From Intoshia linei (taxonomy: Eukaryota > Orthonectida > Rhopaluridae), in NCBI GenBank assembly GCA_001642005.1, contig LWCA01000064.1:1-63251 (forward strand): a stretch of DNA of 63,251 bases, written 5' to 3'. The notes beneath the pieces were generated by a model. The model searched no databases. It worked only from the letters and a program-made list of their open reading frames with translations, and was not told the origin of the DNA. Shown piece after piece: positions 23,860-38,800 of the stretch (positions are counted from its first letter, which is position 1; every line of letters begins with the position of its first letter). The translations under genes and the position numbers were made by a program.

Positions 23860-26800
23860 CTAAGCATGCATGAGCAATGAAACTCCAGCTAGGGTCCAGC
23901 GAGCATGTTTATCCTTGGTTTTAAGGTTAAATGTCCATACAAAGGTGGGACCACGTTGTTTGGTTTTGTACACTGGGCAAGCATAAATGTTTTTAGTTTC
24001 TTGACGATCGACGGGAATGGCTTTAACAAAAATGACAGGCATTTGTGGTGTTAATTCTTTTAATCGCGATTCACCAATTATTCCACTTTGTATATCCCAC
24101 CTGGCACCTTCCATGAATAAACCGTGGATGTACGCTCCTTCTCTGGGTGGACTGGCTATGTCGTCTTTTGATTTTTTTGTTACATCGCATTGTAGGCACA
24201 TTTTATCTAAAGGCCATTCATTTTTCCTTGACATTTGTTGCATGATTGCGGTGAGGAATGACTGAGGGTTAAAGAAACCTGACAGCCATACTACAGCTGG
24301 TAATTGGAAATCAGAAACCCAAGTTTCCAATTCTTTTGACCTTTGTATCAAATCGCTGTACCAGAGCAACAAATTGTCGAGTGAGGGATAAGCCCGCGAT
24401 GTCCAACTGGTTGGTACTCTATCCAAAAATAAAGCATTGTTCAAATCTTCCATATCTGCACTAATTGTTAGTTCACCCTAAAATTAAAAAAGTTATTATG
24501 TTTTGTTAAAAAACATACTTTTAATCCTAAATTCAACTCTTTCAGAGAACGGCGAATTTCATTTGATAAAGTATTCATTCTCGTGCATTCTTGTAGAGCC
24601 ACAATCTAATAATGTATATTAAATAAACGTTTAATCTTACTGTATAAGGAGTCCGTTCTTCTACGGGAACCTTCAAGTTTAATTCCAACATATTAAATTC
24701 GTCAGGCAGTCGTTCGTATAAATTGTCGAGTAAATTTTTGATCTAATTTTAACGTCAACAAAATGTTTGCAATTGTAAAATTACCATTTCTTCCCTTGTT
24801 TCTCCACCACTTTCACCTTCAACATTATCTTGGGGTTGTAGTTCAAGTAGAATGCTGAATAAGTTATTTGAATTGATTGTTAAGAATTCAATTTCTGCAT
24901 TTGGATGTAATCCGTATAGGTAGGGACTTTCTAGAGGCAGACATTCGTCAATATACGTATGATATCCCTTGTAATCTGTGTTGGATGGCATCGGGAAGCC
25001 TGGAGCCAAATATAATTCACCGTCCAGCTTTAAAATTATTAAATAAAATAAAAAAATTGGATCAGTAAATCAGGGCAATAATGATTTACTCAAAATCAAT
25101 TAAAAATAAAAATTACCATCGACTCTTGCATGTATTCTTCCAAGTAAGTTGAACAAAGTCGTCTATCCCAATCATCGGTAATGTGACCACCATACATAAT
25201 TTCACCAAATAAATATCTTAAATCTTCCCACGGAACTTTAGGGTTTGCTTCAATATAATTAAAAAGTACATTTACGCTTATAGTCAAGTCTCCCACATTA
25301 AACGGATAAGGTCGATTCCATCCTTGTGGTCCAAACTTTCGTCTTTCACAAACTACTGCGTGGAAATAACAAAGTGAAAATAACACAGATTTAAATTCGT
25401 TTTCTCTAGCACACATTTCAAGGGTATTTTGACTGAAATTATCCAGTGCCTTGTGTAAATTCGCCAACATTCCCGTTGGAGCTTCATTTGTAATTTTAAT
25501 AGCGGATTCCAAAATTCCTTGAGGAATTATGTGAAATTCAGGCGAACCAGCTGGTTCAGCACTTATGTACAATCTATAATCTTTGTGACTATTTTCACTA
25601 TAAGTTTCTAATAACTTTTCTAACGTGGGCAACCATTTTGAAACCAAATGAATATTCTAAATATCACATTTAATAATAAATTTATCAATGTATAAAATGT
25701 GTAGCGAGATAAATTTTTTCCCAAAAAATCGACTTTTTAAAATTTAGTAAAAAATGGCCTAGATTTCTAGATTCCTAAAATGTTTATAATTATCGTACCT
25801 GTAAGACAACCCAGTGGCCTTGTTCAGAAGCTAATTTCATGGCATCTTCAGCTACAGTTTCTTGGCCTTGGCCCAAAGAAATGTTGTGGAAATTTTCTTT
25901 ATCTACAGTGAATCCCATATTCTTACCTAGCGCTTCAACATCTTTGAGGGGGTCTACACCTGGAGATAGAATGAAAAATACTGGTGTAGATATATCAGTC
26001 TCTTCATACGATTTAGCAAATTCAGTACTAGTATTTTCAACGTATTTACTACCCAGTTGCTCCTCTATAAAGTTTTTTATGGCGTACGACATTCTGTCTG
26101 GTCTAAGAGCTCTTAGCATGCACAATTTTTGTAGTGAATTTTTATTTTTCCATTCTTGAGGGAATTTTTCCTTTTCAGTGGTTTCACTTTCAACAAATTT
26201 TTTCCACCGTTTTGCTGAACCTTCAATATCCCTATCCAAATTTCTAAATTCATCATTCGTTGCGAGTTCCTAAATTAATTTAAATTATTCATATACAAAA
26301 GTTAAAAGTTATGCAAACGAAAGTTTGAATAATGTATTTAAAATTTACCTTGATGCCTCCCCAAGAAAGACTATTAAGAAAATCTACGGGGCTTACAGCA
26401 TTTTCAACTATTGGAAATCGCAATAAAAAGTTGAATTCTTCGTTATTCAGTTTGTCAGAATTTAACAGTATCTGGAAAGTCATTTGTGCAGTAAAAATTA
26501 ATTTATCTTTTTCAAACAATCCACGTGTAGTGTATATAAATACACTATATGTTATGAAATCTATCAAAATTTCCACACGTTTACTCACATCATCGTCTGG
26601 TTCTGATTTATCGATGGCTTTTTCGAATACAAATGTGAATGCTTTTAAAGAAAATTGATACATGGGGTTTATTTTGTTGAGTTCCACTAAAACAAAATAT
26701 AAGAGAGAAGATCTTGTGGCAGCCTAAATTTAATTTGTTACAATTAATTAAAAAAAATCTACATATATTTTTATTGTAATTCAGAACCGACCTACCGTAC

Positions 26801-29800
26801 CAAATTGGGAGCTGATAGGTATATAAGAAGTGGCTATGGCTATATGTATTATGAATGATTTACAAAAAAAAATTTGGGCCATTGTACATTTTCGGGAAAT
26901 TCGAGGATGTTAGGTTCAGCTCTATTCAAGTTAACAGAATTCTAAACCATCAAAATAAAATTATCAAAATATTTATTGAATAAATATTAATTATTGGTTT
27001 ATTCTTGGACAAAATCTAACGAAATGTTGCATATTGGATAAGAATGACTATACATGTGTATATTATTTTTACGATAGGTCGAGAAATTTGACCGGATTTT
27101 TCCTGGACACAGTCACCAGTTCAAGTTAAATACTCACATATTAACGTCACAATGGACCATTATGCTTTTTGAAAATAATATTTCCATAGACGAAACAAGG
27201 TATACAAAAGGAAAATATGAAGCACATCATTTGAGAAGTCGTCCAATCTCTAGAGCAGGGATCGGAAATCTTTTTCATCTCGTCAGCCATTTTTTTATAT
27301 CAAAAAATCAAATGGGCCTGTTTTTGAAAATTTACACATGATAAATTTCAATTTTAACTGAAAAGAAACGGTTCTAGTATAATAACAAAATAAAATCCGG
27401 GACGATCCGAATATTCACTATTAAAACGATTATAATGAGCGAATTATAATAGAAAAGTTTAAGTTAAGTTTAAGTTTAAACAGGTGTTTCAAAGTTAAAA
27501 AATTTAAAAATAAATAATGTACATATTCACTCAAAGGACCGCCAAAATTATTCTGTGAGCCACTGGCTCCCGACTCCTGATCTAGAGCAATATTCATTTA
27601 AGCGATGAATTGTTAGAGCGATATAATCATCGATTTTGCTAATTATTCATATTATTGATTTTTTGATCAAACTTTTGTGGAAAATTTTTCCACCCCATTT
27701 TTATATATTTTAACGATATTTTTATTATCAACAATTTGTAGGGTTTATAAGGGAAGTTTTTTTTCACCCAATTTTGAAATATTTTAACAATAATTTGAGA
27801 CAAAAAGTTAATAGGGTCTTTAAGGGAACATTTTTTCATTTAATTTTTAAAAATTTTGTCGATTTAAAATGTTTTAAAATATTCCCTTAAAAATCATACC
27901 CAACTTTTGGATCAAAATTATCTTCAAAAGTCACTCTAAGACAATGGTTCCCGATTGGAGTAACTGGACCCATTGGGGTCCAAAATTCAAATAAAATATA
28001 AAAAATTTTATCAACGTTTGTTAATTTTATAACAGAATTTTTAATATTTATTACAGAGCTGCCAGATGTTAAAAATTTATCTCAAAATCTAAACGAACGC
28101 TACATTATTATTTATAAAATGCTACTTTTATCCCATCATTAATAAAATTCAATAAAAAGTACCATTTCAAACCCTCACATTAAAATCGACTTTCACCAAT
28201 ATTTTTTTCAAAAATTGACTTTTTCCAATATTTTTTTAAAAAACACGATTTTACCATAATTATGAAAATGCTTATCAAAAAAAACCTTTAATTTTATGTG
28301 TTAAGATGTTTTATATTTCATATTTACTTAAGGATACAAAAAATTAAAATTTTTGAAATGGGGGTTCCTACATTATTTGAATCGGGATTCCCGATTCGGG
28401 GACCACTGCCCTAATATTATTTAACATGATAAATCTAACACAGTGATTCCCAACCTGTGGGCATTTACCCACGAGTGGGTAATTTGATATTTTTAATGGG
28501 TAATCGCGAAATTTGTTCTTTTCCTAAATAATACAATAATATTAATAATGTTAAGTAAAAATAAAATGTAGTCATGTAATAAAGGAATATATTATTTACT
28601 TATATAAAATTGAATGTCTGTATGTGTGTTAGAGTTTATTTAAAAATTAACAGTCGTATAATTTAATAAATCCAATTTCTAATAGAGTTTTTCGCAGGTA
28701 ATGTTTATATCTAAGTTTTATTTCCTAAAATTGAATCCTTCATCGTCAAAAACCAAATTTTCCCTTTTTTAAAAAATAAAATAAACTTAAAAATTTAAAA
28801 AAACATAAATTCTGGTATAGTTATTAAAATCATGAATGGTAATCTTAAAAAAGTGAATTTTCACGATAAAAACTGCATAGTAGCCTTTTTTAAAAAAATA
28901 ATAATAGTCCTATAACTTAAAAAAAGTTATAGTAATAGTTAAGTTATAGTTATATATACGAAAATATTTTATTATTTTCAAAAAATAATTATTAATCATG
29001 GAAACAATTATTATTGGTGTTGAAATTCAAAGTAATTTAAAATTTAAACGAATAATTTTGTTATTATAAAAGTGAAATTTTAGTTTAACAATTTAGCAAT
29101 AATTATCTAATCTTTAGCAACATCTTATAGTTAACTATCATTATCTGACCAAATGCATTTCCTTTAATGTTGTTTCTCACAATTTTAAGTCATTGAAGGG
29201 TTATAAATCTTATATTTGTTTATTCATCAACTTGTTAAAAGTGCTAATCGTGAAATTTTAACATTTGTCTGGTTTTATTTAGTTAGTCCATTTATAATTG
29301 TCATTGTTTTTCGTTCATTATATTAATCATTTTATTTCAGTAATATGGAAGTGAGGTCGATATGCATGCCGACTAATAATATGTAAAATTATGTTGTTTA
29401 AAGTTCAATATAAAACTAAAATTTTTAACTGTAAAAAATAATCTAAAATTTAGATTCTAAATATATAATATATGTAACCAAATGAATTATAATATTACGC
29501 TAGTTACCAACTAAATGTTTAAAAATAAACATCACCTATTATATAGTATTTTAAAGTTATTAATTGAATTCCGCTTAATGTTTTTTGAGAATTGAGAATT
29601 TTTAATAACGGCATATTATTTTTCACATGTCAAAACATACTCTCTGCTCATGTGCTAATTTTTTTTTTGAACAGCCCTAATATCCAGTTAACACACACAA
29701 AAAATTTCAATCTAACAAAATGACGCCTACACGCTAAAAAAAGCACTTAAGTATTAATTTTTTTTATTTGGAACTGTTTTATCATTATCAAATAAATAAT

Positions 29801-32800
29801 ATTTTGATTATTCGTTAAAAAAGTATAAATGGTTTTTATCTTATCTTAACCGTACATGTTGCGAGTCGCGACAATCCGAGAAAGTTAAAAACATAAATTC
29901 TAAGTCAGTGTTTTTCTGGTACAGCGAGTAAGATAGATTTAATTCAGAAATTTGTATCTACCGGAAAAAACCAAAATTATTCCTGTTTTTGAAAAATAAT
30001 AATTTAAATATTCTTCGTACAATTTCAAAAAAAATTAGGTATTACCTTGTATTTTACTATTTTGTAAAATTAGTTTTTTAAAAATTTATATTAAATTATC
30101 AAAAAAATCTATATGGCTCTAAAATGTAATTCTAAAAACCTGCCCATCTAATATGCAGTTAAAAAAATATTGTGGATAATATCAAAATAAATACTATAAT
30201 AAGGGTAATTATAATAAAAAAGGTTCAGAAACACTGCTCTAACAATACATCGCTAACTAAAACTTTTTATTTGTGAAAATGATACATGTGCTTTTTAATA
30301 CACCTAGAAAATTGGTTAAGGTTTTGCGATATTTTTGACTAAAAATTAAATTCCGTCAACTTGGAATTGTATCATATACAGTGTATATTAAAGTACCGGT
30401 CTATATAACTCCCTAGCTAAATTAATTTCCATTTCTGTAATTTTAGCTTCTTCAACCTTTGCCTCAATTTCTGTGGCCGTTCGTTTCGTTCGTTCCAAAT
30501 TTTCAACAAGTTCATAATCTCCCAAAAAATTTCCTTCAGCAGCAGATAACCGAGCCAATAAATCATCTTCAAGTTGCTTAATTACTATTTTAAATTCATT
30601 TTGTTGCCTGGTTAAATCAGCTTTTGTTTTTTCGAGATCAGGACGTTCTTTACTTACTACTGCCGCAAGTAATTGATCTTCTAACCCGTCTCTGGTAACA
30701 GTAAAATTAATCAATGTAGTTTGTGCCTGTAATTCTGGTTTATAGTGAGGGTTAGCTAGTTTGGTTTGTATTATTAATCTGAAATTTTTGTGGTATTCAA
30801 CTTCCTTTTCACCTAATTTTATGGCACGACCTTTTTTAATAGTATTTCGACCGATAACTGGATCGAGAACTGGGTCAATGGCTTCTTCAATGTTTTCTAA
30901 TAATACAATTTCGCCACTAGACAGAGCTCTCTCGATTATATCCAAATACCCTCTTGTCCCCAATCTAACGATAATCAATGCTTCACCATATCTTTGTTTA
31001 ATCCATTTGATACCTTAAGAAATGTAATGAAATAAATTAAAACAAATAAAAATAAATATTACCTTGTAATTGTGGATCTATTATTAAGGGCCACCTTTCT
31101 GAGGATGTAAGAATTGTGGCATTTTCAGTGGACATTCTGTCTGCCGGTAAACCTTGATTGTTCCATTCTGCAATAATTGCATCGTCAATTAACATTTTAA
31201 GAGGATCGGCATTAGGAGAAGTTGGAATTGGAACAGGTAAAGATTTTATTAAAGGAATCCATGTATCGTCCATAAGTGTATGCCTAAATCGATTTGTGAA
31301 ACAACCGGCATAAGAAACAAAGGCGGTGGTCAGCAACACATCTCCAACAAGTGTATTTTCCTGTTCCTTAAAATTATTAACGGAATCAGCCCATCGAACA
31401 TTTTCTGAAGCCAACCCACCAACTAAACGATTTGCCAATTCAATAGTCTTATTTGTTGTGTCAGCCTCTTTTTGACATTTCAATTTTTCATTTGTAGCCT
31501 TCTCGAATTCTGATGTCAATTTACCTAGCGCTTCTTCTAGTGTGGACACTTTGAGCTTTATTAACCTAAATTTTTCTTCTGCCGCCAATTGTGCGGCTAC
31601 TGCTGCATCACGAGCTTGTCGTTTAGGTTCAACGTCGCAAAACACAACAAAAAATGACATTATATTTCTGACCCACGCACAAAGACCTGCTGCCGCAGAA
31701 GATTTACTTTTTATGAATTCAGGGTCAAATTCAGGATCATCCAGATACGGTTGAACTGCTTTTTGACATACTGGCGGAATATTTTGTTTATCATAATTTA
31801 TCAAAGAATTTAAAAAATCATCCACTTTACCCATTGTAACTTTTGCAGTTTTCCATGACCGATCTTTAGGAATCTTTTGAGTTTTATTCGATAAAAGCAC
31901 TACGACTGCACCCAATACATTTACTACTGCTAGTGGAGGTGAACCAAACGATTTTAGTTCCGTAAGATTGGTTTTGTTTAATGTGTCTAATGCAGCTTGA
32001 GCAGCAATTAATGCTGGTTCAGCTTTAGCTAAATCCGTTTCACAAGAAATTTTTTTCTCTGTGGCTTCAGCAGTAATCGCTTCAACCTTTTCAGCTTCTT
32101 TATTTGCAAAGTTTTGTTCTTTAGATACTTTTTCCGTTTCCGCTCCAACAACCGAAATTAATTTATTTGCTGCTTCGTTTTTTTGTGCCAATTCTACTTC
32201 TTGAGCCGCTAATTTAGATTTCAAATCATCCACTTGTTGAGCTGTACTTTTTAATTTCTCTAAACCATTCTCCAGTCTCTGCATATTTGATAATAAACCC
32301 TTGTGTTTTTTAGAAATTAAATTTCTATAAAAGTTGATTTGTTCCAGAAAACTTTTCGGGGTCGTATAATTGTATCGTCTTTCTTGTTTGAAATACGATT
32401 TACTCAATTCAATTACTCCCACATGCACACTCGACATGAATTCAGAAACTGACGGTAACGTTTCCTCATTGATCAATTCTACATCTTTGATAAATCTTTT
32501 ACTCACAGACAGTAAAGCTTCTTTCGGCCACTCGTGGAACCAATCTATTGAGGTGCAATTTGTTATAGCTGGAAATTTTCGACTTCTCACTCTTAATGCG
32601 CTACCTACTGGTGAAAAGCATAACACTACTTTTAGTAAGCAACGTACTCGGTCAATGAAAAATTTCCTAAAAAAATGTAAATAAATATATAAAAACAAAT
32701 CAAATTATTCAATTACCAACAATTGTCGTTTGTATCTATAATTCCTGCAGCTTTTGTTTCATTTCTTATTGAACTAATAATATTGTCCCGTTCATCAGAT

Positions 32801-35800
32801 GGAAAAAGTCCAGGAATTTCACCAGAAGATAATAAGTCATTTATCAATACCAAAAACTTTTCGTCTGCAACCTAAAATATATTGTAACATTAGTTCAGTG
32901 GTTCCCTATTGAGATTCTCTGGACCCCTTAGAATCAAAAAATATATGCCTGGGGTCCGTGAGATTCAAATAAAATATAAAAAAATTTTTATCAAGTTTAT
33001 TTATTTTTTAATATTTTTAATATTGATTACATTGTTGCCAGATGTTTGGAATTTATCCTAAAGTCTAGACGACCGCTAAATTATTATTTAAAAAATACGA
33101 TTTCAAACCCTCAGGGAAAAATCGATTTTTACCGATATTTTTTTAAAAAATCACCATTTTTCAATATTTTTTTGAAATTTTACACGATTTTAACCAAATC
33201 TTATCTTATCAGAAAAAACCACTTATTCTAACTACAAAATAAAAATATGATTTTATCAGTGCTTAAAGAAAATATCCTCTTTTTCCAATATTTTTTTGAA
33301 AAACACGATTTTTCCAAATATTATGAGAAAAACCCTTTAATTTTTTCATCAATCTTTTATATTTCATGTTTCTTTTGAAATCCACAAAAATAAATATTTT
33401 ACAGGATTTAAATGTAATATAAGGTTCAACATTAAAAACCTCTCTATTATGCCAACTCAGTTGACTCGAACTCGCCTACCTGTTATACAAAATCAGAATT
33501 TTTTAATACCCTAAATAAACTTTCCCACTTGGGTATTTGAAAACTTTTGGTAAACTAACCACAAAAAATATGAGTGCTTTTAAATTTTAAGAGATATAAA
33601 GATAATCATTTTTTATTTATCGTTATAAATTTGTAAATCAGTATAACAATTTATTTTATCAAATTTTTCTAAGAATATTCATTTTTTCAGAATAAAATTA
33701 AATATCTGTGAGTGTGTTACCGCTTAATTCAAAAATTAAGTTGTAAAATAAAAAAAACCCAAATTCTAATACAGTTTTTCGAAAGTGATGTTTCTGTATG
33801 GAAAATATTATCAGAAATTGAAACCTACATAGAAAAAAACACAAAATACTCATTTTTTTAAAATCATTGATATTATCATAAATTTCAACCTCACACACTT
33901 GCATTTTCAAAATCTAAACCCAAAAAACCGTTTTTTTTTATTGATAGTCATTGAATTTCGAAAAAAATCACAGCTAATACAAATTTTATAAATGGAATCA
34001 ATTTATTAGATTTCTACCCATATCTCTTGATTGGAAATGTGTAGATGTTCCATGCACATTTTTTTGGAATTGTAGTATGAATATTTACTTTTTAATTTTA
34101 ATCCAAACTTTAGAAAAATATTGGTTGACAATTTATTAAAAATTATTTTTCACCGGGAATGCGTAGATTTCTGGGGTTGAAATTTTGTATCTATATCAAG
34201 TGGAATAAGCTGTATCAGAATAATTTTTTTTTTTAATTGTAGGACTGTTAATTATTTGAAAGTTTTTGTTGTTTTTGTTAATAAAATATTTCGGAAAAAA
34301 AAATATGAATACTAAAATGCTTTTTTGACCGTTAAATCTTCACTTATTGTCGGATTGAAATTTTTTGTCTGTGTTAATAAGATACAACTGTACCATCCGT
34401 AATTTTTTTTAAAATTCTAGGACTATTTTAATTTAAAAACAAGTAAATATGGGGTTTTGATCATGAAAATGGAGATTTTTGGCTTTGCTATTTATAACAA
34501 TGTTTATTATTTAAAAAACTATCCCATAATTTATGTTGTATAAAAATCTCGGATATTTTTCATTTTTAAATAAAATAAAAGCCAAGCATGGTACAACTTT
34601 ATAATATTGGGGACACTTTGATAATATAATATTGTTTAATGATCCATTAGTTTTGAACTCTCACAAAACAATTAGCAGCATGGGTTACAGTGAGTTTAAT
34701 TAGAGTTTTGACTAGTGGACATTTTTATTGGACGTAAAATTTTTAGCTAAAAAATGAGTCTCAATTAAAATACTACTAATAGTTATCAACGCTATGAAAT
34801 CTTTACTTGTGCATCGGTCATCAAGAAAACAATTCCAATATTTTTCAATCCAGCCTTCATATATAAACCAGCCAGATCAATCATTAAATCAGCAACCGAA
34901 TACCCTTTTCGAAGAGTAATTTGAAAAACTTCCAAATTTGATATAAATGCAGAGAGTCTCGATAATGATTGTTTCCCAGATCCACCCACTCCAACGAGAA
35001 GAGCATTTCCTCTTGGCATTTCAAGAATTCTATTAATCCTTAAAATATGATGTACAGCATCTTGAAAGAGTATAAGATCCATTGAACTATTTAAGTCATT
35101 ATAATTGTTCAATACTTCAATAAGAGATTTTGACAAGTCCTCGATTTTAAGAACTGGCATATATTTTTGATCTCCTACCCCTGTAGCAAAATGACAATAT
35201 AAATTGGGTTCTCGAAACACAATTTCTTCTCCATCTTCAAAGTTCTTTTTATAAGATTCCTTCATCAATTTATCGAAAAGCACCATATCTTCAACTTCCA
35301 CAAATTTATCGCGATATACACGATTAGCCTCATGCATCCAAATACGAATCAAATCATCCCCAAGTGCAATACACTGAGGAGAAGAAAATAAAATGCCTTG
35401 AAATATATTACTCAAATCTCTAAGATTGAAAATGTAGTGAAATTTGATTGCAGTGGGAAGCAACAAATTTGTTACTTTTTGATGAAGATAAATGGCAGCT
35501 TGTACTACACTATTAGCAGCTTTTTTGATGCTTTGCGAAAATTTACCAATAGTTAGAAATTGATTTAAAACGGTACTATATATTACAGAAAGGGAATCCA
35601 AACCAGGCATACTTAGAGCAAATACACAGAAATGACGCTGTAGACGTGGATTTATAGTGAAACTTCCTGCGGTAGGATTCATACACGAAACATATTGAGT
35701 ATTATTGATTTCTTTAGCCGTCAATTTAGTGCGATCGTACCAATGACTGTAATCCAAATGCTGTCTAATGAGGGTGTGTGGTGCGACAGTAAAGTACATG

Positions 35801-38800
35801 TCTACTTCAGGCATGTTCATGTCATCGATAAAGTAAATTAATCTTTTTGTACCGCTAGGTCCAAAATTTTTTCCAGCCTTTTTTTCCAACGAACTTTCCA
35901 AAATTTGTTGCAACATTAACGAAGTCGTATAAAAATTGAAAGGAACATTGGAAATTATAAAATCATCTCCCATTGAACTCAATTTATCATTTATCAAAAT
36001 TGTTTTTCCGGTACCTAAATATTTAAATATACATGTCAGTAGTAGAAAGTTTTTTTAATTACCTGCTCCACCGACTAACATTACGGGTTTTCTCCTATCT
36101 ATAAGTTTGTCAATAAAATATCTAATTCTCGTAGTGTTTACAGAATGCACCATTGTGGATTGCAAGGGAATTTCTATATCCAATTCAAAATTTGGCACAA
36201 TTTTAGTCCATGGTTCAAATTTTTTCGTGTCTTTATCAATATAATAATCGAAAATAATTCCTTGTGTAGGGAATTTTATAGTTTTAAACTCTGTCACCCA
36301 CCATTTACTGAATTCAATTCTATAGTCCATCAGTTGATCTTGGAATAAAGAACTACCAAACGCCCATATGCAACAAAATACAAAGTATAACTCATAAATT
36401 TCTTTAGAACAATCGATTGGTGTGTTTTCAGGGGTCAATAGACATTCCAATAGATAACAAAGCATTTGAACGTGTGCAATATCAGCAATAGGAGTTATTT
36501 TTTTGAAACGCATCTTTACATTATCAGATAAACACGTTGAAACATATTTATCAAATAGAATTGTCAAGTTTGCTTTTTCTGACTGAAATTCACGTTTATC
36601 TATCCAACTTGTAACGTATCTAAATGAACATTACATTTTAATACAATTAATACACGGTAATTAATACATTGTATAACAATGGTTTAAATCGTTTTTTGGA
36701 ACCTGACTCATTTTAAATTAAAATTTATAAATTTATATATTTTCTGTCCAGTTCGTCAAAGTTGGGATTGCCATTAGAAAAACAAAATATAATACTATTA
36801 TTAGTAATTTTGGTTAAAAATATTTGCATACGGATGTTACATATTTGTCTCAATGTCGAACCTATCATACCCGAGGCGAACATTCAGTTCACCGACATTC
36901 ATTTGAGTTATATATTGTTAGAGCGATACATCTTAAAGCAGTCGTTCCTAATTAGGGTGTCTGGACCCTTGGGTCCGCAACTATATATCTGGCGGCCCGT
37001 AAAATTCAAATAAAACACAGATACATTTGTATCAACTTTTATACTTATATAGAATTATAACTATTTATAACATAGTTGTCAGATGTTGAGAATTTATCCC
37101 AAAGACTAGACGACCGCTATATATCATTTAAAAAATACCACTTTTAAAATTTTAAAATTTAATAAAAAATACCGTTTCAAACACTCAGCGAAAATTAGAC
37201 TTTTATCAATATTTTATTGAAAAATCCGATATTACCAAACCTTAAGTGAAAAATCACCTTTTTTCATAATTCTTTTAAAAAACACGATTTTACCAATGTT
37301 TAAGGTCAATATCCTTTTTTTCTATATTTTTTTAAAAAATCAGATTTTACCAAATCCTATGAATAACAACTTTATAATCCAAAACCCAAAATCCAAAATA
37401 AAACATCCAATTTTACCACTCATAAGGAAAAAATCCCCGTTTTCCAATACTTTTTTGAAAAACACGATTTTACCAAATCTTATGATAATAAACCTTTAAT
37501 TTTTTCATATATGTTTTATATTTCTTGTTTCCTTAGGTGTCCAACAAAATAAATAATTTGAAATGGGGTTCTGTACAATATTTGAATCGCAAAACACTGA
37601 CTTAGAGCGACATGATTTTTTTGGACCAAATTTTTGTGGTTTCTTTAAAGGAAAATTTTGTCACCCAAAGTTTTAAATATTTTAAACATTTCAAAGATAA
37701 ATTTGAATCAAAAATTTACAAGGTTTTTTAAGTGAAGATATTTTTTCTACCATTTTTAAAATATTTGAAGGATAATTTTGTTCTCAAAATTTGATAGGGA
37801 ATATTTTAAACATTTTAAAAGATCTTGAAAATCTTTAAAAATTGAGTGAAAAAAATTTCTTTTAGAAACTCTACAAAATTGTGATCGCAAAATTATCTTA
37901 AAAATCTTTTAAAAAGAGTGAAAAAATTTTCCATAAGAAACCCACAAAAATTTCATCAAAAAATCAATAAAATGATAAATTAGTAAAAACAATGATTATG
38001 TCGTATAAATTTTTAAAGTAATTTTAGAATTTAGTTAAATTCAAAATATGTAAATAGTTTAGTTTTTTTTTAGTTAATAATTTTAACGTTAAACGTAATG
38101 TTTAACCTTGTTGAAAAAATATAGAAAAATTACGGATTCCATCCAAGGTCTGCTGCATTAATGTACAAAATCCCTGCTCTAGATACTGTAGCCGGAGTAG
38201 CCGTTCTTAAATGTGATATTTCAAACAAGAGGCGCATTGATCGCGTCAAAGGAATACGTTCGTTGCTAGCCAAAGTCAAAACCTAACGAATAAAATAATT
38301 AGTGTTTCATTTTCTAATAAATATGAAACGTAAAATGTAAATCTATAACTATTCATATTTAGAATTATAACTAGCAGTTAATATATACCTTGTTATCGTC
38401 CATGACTGTATTTAAGGATTCAATCCACATAGGATCAATGTCACCATCAAGTACTATCCATTTTGGATTGATTCCAGTATTATTTGACAAATCACGCATG
38501 ATAACAGAAAATAAACCATCTTTCCATTCTCTAAAATTATGCATGACATTCAAAATATACAGTAATATAAATTTAAAATAATAATTATTATTATTCACAT
38601 TATATATCATAATTAAATATAAATTAAAATAAAAAATAACCTTGAAACAGGATTAATGATTCCAAACAATTCGTCATTTGTTACAGCTTTCGGGTTGATA
38701 TCAACTGCGACCGGTTTCATTTTCATATTTTGGTAAGCTTTGAATAAAGATTTCCAAACCATAGTTTTTCCGGTTCCAGTATTACCAATAATGAAAACAG

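Larger units (their letters stand above)
26724..30396 (-). other. Dynein intron of 3.7 kb packed with elements
   Basis: Largest intron in the window. From 27256 on, the left-to-right order is element B (27256-27579), a family-H fragment (about 27605-27890), element A (27942-28408) and element F (28441-30236). Only 32 bp separate A and F. The part 26724-27255 shows no element I recognise. Confidence 0.7.
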
